This document shows, piece after piece, positions 57,785-64,000 of a stretch of DNA of 64,000 nt (the first letter of the stretch is position 1; the number at the start of each line of letters is the position of its first letter). The notes under the pieces were generated by a model. The model made no database searches. It worked only from the letters and a program-made list of their open reading frames with translations, and had not been told where the DNA came from. Position numbers and translations under genes: made by a program. Origin of the DNA: Echinometra lucunter (Eukaryota; Echinodermata; Echinoidea; Camarodonta; Echinometridae); contig CM057153.1 of NCBI GenBank assembly GCA_029962745.1, forward strand, positions 10,136,845-10,200,844. Reading direction: 5' to 3'.

Positions 57785-60700
57785 TATTTCATTTCATTCA
57801 TTTCAATTATTTTCCACAATAGCAACAAACAATGATATTGACAGAAATTTTCTCTTTACAAAATCAATACAAGCATATTATACAAACGATTAGGTTTCAC
57901 AATATAGGGCTTTAATTATTATGTTTTAAATGATTAAGTAATTAATGAATGTATAACGTAAATGCAGGCTGCATTGTGGCGGAAGCCTTGAAAGCAATGC
58001 TTGTAATTAAGGTTCCCAAACATAAGTTATGCAAGAGTATCTTTAATAAAAAGAAAACATAAAAAGAAAACAAGACAGATGATACAAGACCACACTAAAC
58101 GGGACAAAACTACGAAGCAGCACAGGGACAAGGATGGGACAAGAAATAGCCTTCTGCAGTCATGTTTTAACATTATAACGGGTTATTTGCCTAGCCTTGA
58201 GTTTATGTTTAAACGAAAATAAACTTGGTAACTGTTTGAGAGATTCCTCAAGGGAATTCCAGAAATGTGGTCCAGTATAAATTATAGTTCTCTGTTTGTA
58301 AAAGGTTCTTACCATGGGGAGGTGACAAGATGACGACAGTCTTGTGGGATAGTTTTCAAAACTCTCATTTTTGGAAAACAATAAACTTAATGACGTTGGT
58401 AACTCTCCTTGATTTAGTTGAAACATAAAACAGCCCAGGCGAAGATTGTACAAAATATCTTCTATTTTTAGAACTTTATTTGAAAGAAATAACTTATTTG
58501 ACTGAGCTAGTCTGTTTTCAAGGCATATAATTCTCATTACCCTCTTTTGTATAAGTAATAATCTGTCCAACTGATTTCGACAAGAATTACCCCAAGCTAA
58601 TATACCATAATTTAAATAGGGGAGGATAAGAGTATTGTACAAATTGAGTAAATTCATTGGAGGGGAAAAAAAGTTTTTCGTTTATTTATGACCCCAACAT
58701 TTCTGGATAATAGTTTGCATAAATATAAATTTCCACGAAAGTTTGTTATCTATAAATGGGCCAAGAAATTTTGTAGAATCAACAAGGTCTATTAAGGTGT
58801 CATTAAGAATGATATTCCTGGGTAAAGTTAGGAATGAGTTACTAAAAAGCATGCACTGTGTTTTAGCAACATTTAAAGAGAGTTTGTTGCAACAAATCCA
58901 TTCATATATACATTCAAGTTCAGTGTTGACAGTATTTATAAGGGTATCAGGATCTTGGTGAGAAAAAAAAGACACTGGTATCATCAGCATATAATATAAA
59001 GGACATAACATTAGATGAATTCTGGAAATCATTGATATACAAAAGAAATAATAATGGTCCAAGAAGTGAACCCTGGGGTACTCCACATGTAATGTCGTTA
59101 TAATCTGATGTTGAACCGTTTACGGAGACGAACTGCTTTCTTCCTGTAAGATAACTTCTGTACCACTCCAAGGCCTTTCCCCTAATTCCATAATGTGATA
59201 ATTTTGATAATAAGATTTCATGGTCAATGGTGTCAAAGGCCTTGGAGAGGTCCAAAAATATACCAAGGGTGTGAAGATGGTGGTCTACCGCATTTGCTAT
59301 ATGATTGATAAAATACAAAATTGCATGCTTGTTGAGTGTTTTTGCCTAAAACCGAATTGTGCTTTAGTGAACAAATCAAAACTTCTTATAAATTTTATCG
59401 TACGGTTATATATATATTTTTTTCTAAGATTTTGGAAATGGAATACAAGAGAGATATTGGTCTATAGTTACCTATATCGGTTGAATCCCTTTTTTATAAA
59501 TGGGAACTACTTTTGCAATTTTCATCTCGTCAGGGACAATACCGTTGACAAGTGATAGATTCATCATATGTTCCAAAGGAATAACAACTTCAGGAATTAT
59601 ATCTTTTAATAGATCATTACTTATATCGTCATAACCTGGGCTTTTTTTTTTACTTTTTAGTTCTTTCACAATTTTAATGACTTCACTGGCATCAGTTGGA
59701 ATAAAGAATAGTGAATTGGGATTTTTATTCTTTAAAAATGATTCTGAGGTTTTTTTTCGGTACAGGGTATTGCGTTAGCGAGATCTGGACCAATTCTCGA
59801 AAAGTAATTATTGAAACTTTTAGCTATATCAAAATTATCGTCAAGAACTGTATTGTTAATCTTCACAAGATTTATATTACTGTGATCATTTTTCTTATTC
59901 AAAACATCAATAATTACTTTCCAAGATTCTTTTATATTATTCGAGTTCGATTCAAATTTGGAACAGTAAAATTTCTTTTTCTCAAAACGCAAAAGAGCTG
60001 TTAAAGTGTTTTTATACTTGACAAATTTATCGCGTGTTGCGTCAGTCAGATTTCCACGGTACTTGTAATAGAGGTTGTTTTTCCAATTGATGGATCGTAG
60101 AAGTGATTTAGTAACCCATGGATTGCGTGGTGTTCGTTTATTGTTTGGTTTGAGTTTTACAAGAAGAATGCATTCATTAAAGGAATCGACAAGAACACTC
60201 ATAAAGTTATCGTAAGATATATTAACATCGTTAGTAACTAATACTTCAGCCCAACTAAGTGAGCCAAGTTTAGTTTTCAGTCTCGTTATCTTTTCCGGAG
60301 TAATTTTCCTCACCATTATAACAGGGGAAGAGTACGAATTATTACCAAAGAAGGACAAAACCCTTGCTAATATTATATAATGATCAGAAATATCAGATAA
60401 AATGACGCCAGAATCAGTTTCTCTGTCAACATTGGAGAAAATATTATCGATTAAAGTGCCTAAGGGGGGAGAAAATCTGGTGGGTCTGGTAATCAATGGA
60501 ATAAATGAAAATGATAAAAGAGTGTCAAAAAATCTTGGGAGAAGTTATCTTCTTTATATTTCAAAAGGTCAACATTAAAGTCACCCATAAAAAAAACAGT
60601 TTTTATTTTGAAGTAGAGGGTTTGAAAGCATTCGTTGCATTTCAAGTAGAAAAGTGTTGTGATCGGAAGAAGGTGGTCGATAAATTGTGCCTACAACCAA

Positions 60701-61535
60701 ATTTTTTCTCTTGGGTACTTTAATTTCAATTAAAACTGTTTCCATCGTTTCATTCGTCAGATTTAATTCATTCAGTATAATGTAATGCAGGTGTATCGGA
60801 ACATAGAGTGCTACTCCACCTCTTCGCCTATTTCCTCTTTTATTAAAGATCAGGTTATGCTTAGACAAGGAATGTATAGTATGAGGATCGTCAGTAAACC
60901 AGGTTTCTGTAAGACCAATAACAAAAGAATCTGCATTGATTTTATCTAACAACAAACTCAACTGCTCAAAATTTTTGTTTCCACTGCGAATATTAAAATG
61001 TAAGAAGTTCAGGTCACTTTCTCCGGCCCGGCCAATTGTAAATTACTAACAAACTGGTTTGGGGTGTAGTATCGAGATTTAACAAGAGAGTTGTCATTAA
61101 TATCAGATGTGTATTCAAATTCTTCAGGGTTGTTGTTTATAGTGTTTGAAATATTTTGTTCATACTGCTGGTCAGAAACCAAGATGCTGCCGGCATTGTG
61201 CTGTGATTGCAAAGCTAAATTCAAATCAAAGTCACACTATGAACATGGCGGACAAAGAAATCGGACAAAATAAAGAACCTCTCATTCTACCCTTCACAAT
61301 GGTTCTGGTAGTCAAAAGAACATCCCTTCACAGCTATTACGTTTAATCATGTAGTTCCAGGTAAATATGCATGTGACACCTGTTCCGCATATTTTAGACA
61401 ATAGCAGTGAAGAAATGTTCTTTTGACTACCAGAACCATTGTGAAGAGTAGAATGAGGGGTTGTTTATTTTGTCTGCTTTCTTTGTCCGTCATGTTCATA
61501 GTGTCACTTACATCACTAAATGGGAAACTACTCAT
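57785..61535 (-). mobile_element. Degenerate CR1/L2-like LINE (endonuclease + reverse transcriptase)
   Basis: On the minus strand the order is N-terminus (ATG at 61535), APE-type endonuclease (about 61000-60400; LTETWF, NKRGNRRRGGVALYV, VGTIYRPPSSDHN, GDFNVDLL, SDHYI), then linker and reverse transcriptase (about 59670-58750). RT motifs seen are KKKSPGYDDIS, VVPIYKKG, DLSKAFDTIDHEILL, GVPQGSLLGPLLFLLYINDF, LYADDTSV and KLSLNVAKTQCMLF. A C-terminal tail (LILPYLNYGILAWGNSCRNQ ... TGPHFWNSL) follows, with a stop at about 58160. The 3' UTR ends in a ttcatttcattcattt (ATGAAATGAA-type) tail near 57784-57800, as in CR1/L2. At least five frameshifts and a small deletion near 58670 break the frame, so it is dead. 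It is also split by the element at 61236-61502. Confidence 0.85.
61236..61502. mobile_element. 267-bp foldback element, copy 2, inserted in the LINE, TSD GTCAC
   Basis: ACTATGAACATGG ... CATGTTCATAGT with long arms, flanked by GTCAC at 61231-61235 and 61503-61507. Removing it with one GTCAC lets the LINE frame run on unbroken (SDV|SDFDLNLALQ). It matches copy 1 at 40516-40781. Confidence 0.9.
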
Positions 61536-61609
61536 GCGAAATATAACAAGGCAGAATAATGAAAAATTCAAGAGAGCAATACTACAACGTCAATTTGGGT
61601 TATGACGGA

Positions 61610-63528
61610 GACCGAAGTAAAATCAAGCGTTAGCTGCAGAAGGCGTAGTCCACCGCCTGGACTGTTCTCTATGATCCGTGAGCTCGCACATCAACAACAC
61701 CATGACCGTAATACACATGTATGTACACAAATTAAGAGCACGTACGGACGTTTTTTCGGGGAAGGTGAATTCGTGGGGAAAGTGAATTCGTGGGGATACC
61801 ACATCAGCGCGCGCACGCATGCTCGGGAATTAGTGACAGTTTAAAACGACCAGCAGCTGGTCTACAGAAGGCCACATTGAACGAATAAACAAAACACTAA
61901 CTTGAACGGACAACAAAAGCACATAAATTTACAAAAGATAAGCACACTGTACATGAAAATATTGTTTAAATGGCAGTATACAATTAGCTGTGGCTTTCAG
62001 CCAACGCCCTATAATGGATTCAAATACGCCCCCCCAAAAAAATGAACAAATAAGCACATCAGTCTTGCATTAAGAAATATAAGACAATACGTTATAATCT
62101 ATATATCATCGAAAGAGCACTAGTAATGCAAGTTTGTGCAAAAAATATCTATATTCATAGTTTACACACTTTCCGTATAGTGGTTTTTTTTTATTTAATG
62201 CATTCCGAAAAAAAAAATCAAACATCATATGTGCATAACGAGTTGCATTTTACAGCACAAAACTATTAAACAATCTTATCATGTTTATGGGATAAAAATG
62301 AATAAAAGTACATCGTCTTTAATGTATTTCCCTCTGCATTATAAACAGATAAATTAGGGAATACGCTCTACTGCAAAAACATGATAACAGAGTCCTAAAA
62401 CACGATATCTATAAAGAAAACAACAACAGCTCACTCCCAACATGCCTATCCATGGACAGCCTCATAAACCATAAAGCTATATAACATGTCTACAATATAC
62501 AGTTTAAGGTAGGCCTATATGAGTTGTGTATACATCATAAATCTATATATACCAGTATAGCTCTACAAAGAGAGACATTAAAATAGCTATAAAAAATTCA
62601 GAAACTCAGTTATTTGTCAGACCACATATGGACTAGAAAAACAATTGGTGTGTATTCCTAAGAGCAGGGAATGACACAAAATGAATAAAGACATTGATCA
62701 GTTATGGGTTATTATTGAAAATTCAAATACCACATGATATGCGCAGGTCTGAAATACGTTTATCTATTTATTTTTTTATGTGGATTATCACACATGTTAC
62801 GTTTAACTGACCCCCAGATCTGTACAACAAGCTAAAGCAATAACAGACCAACGTCTTCAACAATACTATAGAACTAAGAAAAAAAAAACACACAATACAA
62901 CCCCATGAGTGACCAGCCCGAGGACGGCGAGTCGGTCAAGGAGGCAGTCTACAACAGTTAGACAACATTTCTCCCCAATTTCTATTTTAATGCATAATTG
63001 AACTCGTCAATCTCGCAATGATTCTAAGACACAGCATAAAGTGAACCATGACTGACACGGACTATAGAATGATACGATTTCATTCTCAAGACGGAATGCA
63101 ATTTACATCTTCATAATTATGGAGATAGTATGGTATAAGGTATGAAAGAACCTTAAAAACATCAGAAACACTACTGAAAGCTTTTTCACACTCTGATAAC
63201 ATTAGACATGTTAGAGTATACCTGCAGTTTTTGTTTTTCAACATAATTATAAACAATAATAGCATTTATAATTCTATGTTTTCGCCGATGAAATGACCAG
63301 GCAAAACTCCTTTTGATATGTATGTATAATAAACCCGGTGTAACCATGATCGTCCGGCAACCCAGAATTTGACTCGTATTTTGCGGTGTTTCAAGTACAT
63401 TTTCAGCCATTTTTACCCCTATTTGGCACAAAACGGGTACAAATTGGCCTTTAAGAAACACCCTTAGTTTTTGCATTCCAAGTACACTTTTACTAAACCA
63501 CCCCTTTCAACTTCAATTCACGTCTGAG
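61610..63528. other. Gene-free AT-rich stretch
   Basis: 'gtgaattcgtgggga' is repeated twice at about 61764 and 61780. Otherwise the sequence is AT-rich with no exon or clear element ends. Confidence 0.35.
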
Positions 63529-63784
63529 GAGGGGCGGCGCTACAGGGGGAGGGCAGGGGCGAATGCCCACCTATGATTTTTCAAGTGATAAAAAAAAAGA
63601 AAAAAGAGGAGAAAAAAGAAGAAAAATGAAGAAAAAAGAGGAGGAAGAAGAAAGAAGATGGTGAGAAAAGAGAGGCCTCTGGCTTGCAACTATATAATAC
63701 CCCTATTTCTTCATCTAAAACGTCATTAAATTGACCTATGGATCATCTTGCTCCCCCTATCAAAATACCCTGGCGCCGTCCCTG
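63529..63784. mobile_element. hAT-like element relic, 256 bp
   Basis: 'aggggcggcgctacaggggg' faces 'ccctggcgccgtccctg'. Flanks CGTCTGAG and CTTCTGCG match at 6 of 8. The purine-rich interior (gaagaagaaagaag) is nearly the same as at 46684-46928. Confidence 0.65.
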
Positions 63785-64000
63785 CTTCTGCGTCAAAAAC
63801 AGAAACTTGCAAACAAGGACCAGAAAAACACCCTTTTTTCAATTTCGAGTACAAGCTCAAAAACACCCTTTTTTCGATTTTGAGTACAAGCTCATGAAAA
63901 TACCCCCCCCCCCTTTTTTTTAACATGCTCAAAAAAGACCCCTTCGAACGATCAAGCGTACACGAAGTCAATACAGAATGACAACACCGGGATAATAAAG
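63785..64000. other. Short repeat at window end
   Basis: 'acccttttttc(a/g)att(t/c)' followed by 'gagtacaagctca' occurs twice in tandem (about 63830 and 63867), with a C-run after it. No gene is seen. Confidence 0.4.

Overview
The window is eukaryotic (metazoan) DNA: one intron-rich protein gene is embedded in AT-rich sequence crowded with short transposons, microsatellites and homopolymer runs. The repeat repertoire suggests a marine deuterostome, most likely an echinoderm such as a sea urchin. It includes foldback elements ending in 'gggtgtttcacaaag' or 'gggcccgttgcataaa', frequent 'tacatgta' words, and CR1/L2-type LINE tails. This placement is inferred from pattern memory, not from a search.

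The one certain gene is OLA1 (Obg-like ATPase 1) on the + strand. I could assemble its complete coding sequence from 12 coding exons between 7303 and 32516 (397 codons plus stop, close to the 396 aa human protein). All joins use GT-AG introns and keep frame. They restore the P-loop, the DIAG switch, the OLA1-specific NLSE motif and the C-terminal TGS domain. One exon is only 16 nt long. The ATG exon is preceded by a splice acceptor, so at least one 5'UTR exon lies upstream of 7294.

Region 1-7290 holds a possible last exon of a minus-strand gene (181-276), a GC-richer block near 2.7-3.1 kb, several transposon relics and a tRNA-like SINE head. Region 7.3-32.5 kb is OLA1, whose introns hold more than twenty foldback or TIR elements. 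Intron 9 carries a TTAA-flanked transposon that has itself been invaded by a 1.8 kb Helentron/'pearl'-like element. That inner element is built from an exact 161-bp-period array in which every unit has a perfect DR1 nuclear-receptor motif. Intron 10 carries a 1.17 kb tandem duplication.

Region 32.5-64 kb is intergenic or accessory. It contains hAT-like elements with 8-bp target-site duplications (two with paralogous empty sites inside this same window), long-TIR elements, a (TA)n tract and a probable last coding exon of an unrecognised Cys-rich, Lys-tailed protein (minus, 43948-44454). It also contains a decayed CR1/L2-like LINE (minus, about 57.8-61.6 kb) that was later split by a 267-bp foldback element.

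No bacterial operon, CRISPR array, rRNA or intact tRNA gene was seen. I did not find a new multi-gene system. The strongest unusual signals are the DR1-bearing higher-order repeat, the filled/empty-site pairs that reconstruct insertion history, and the microexon.
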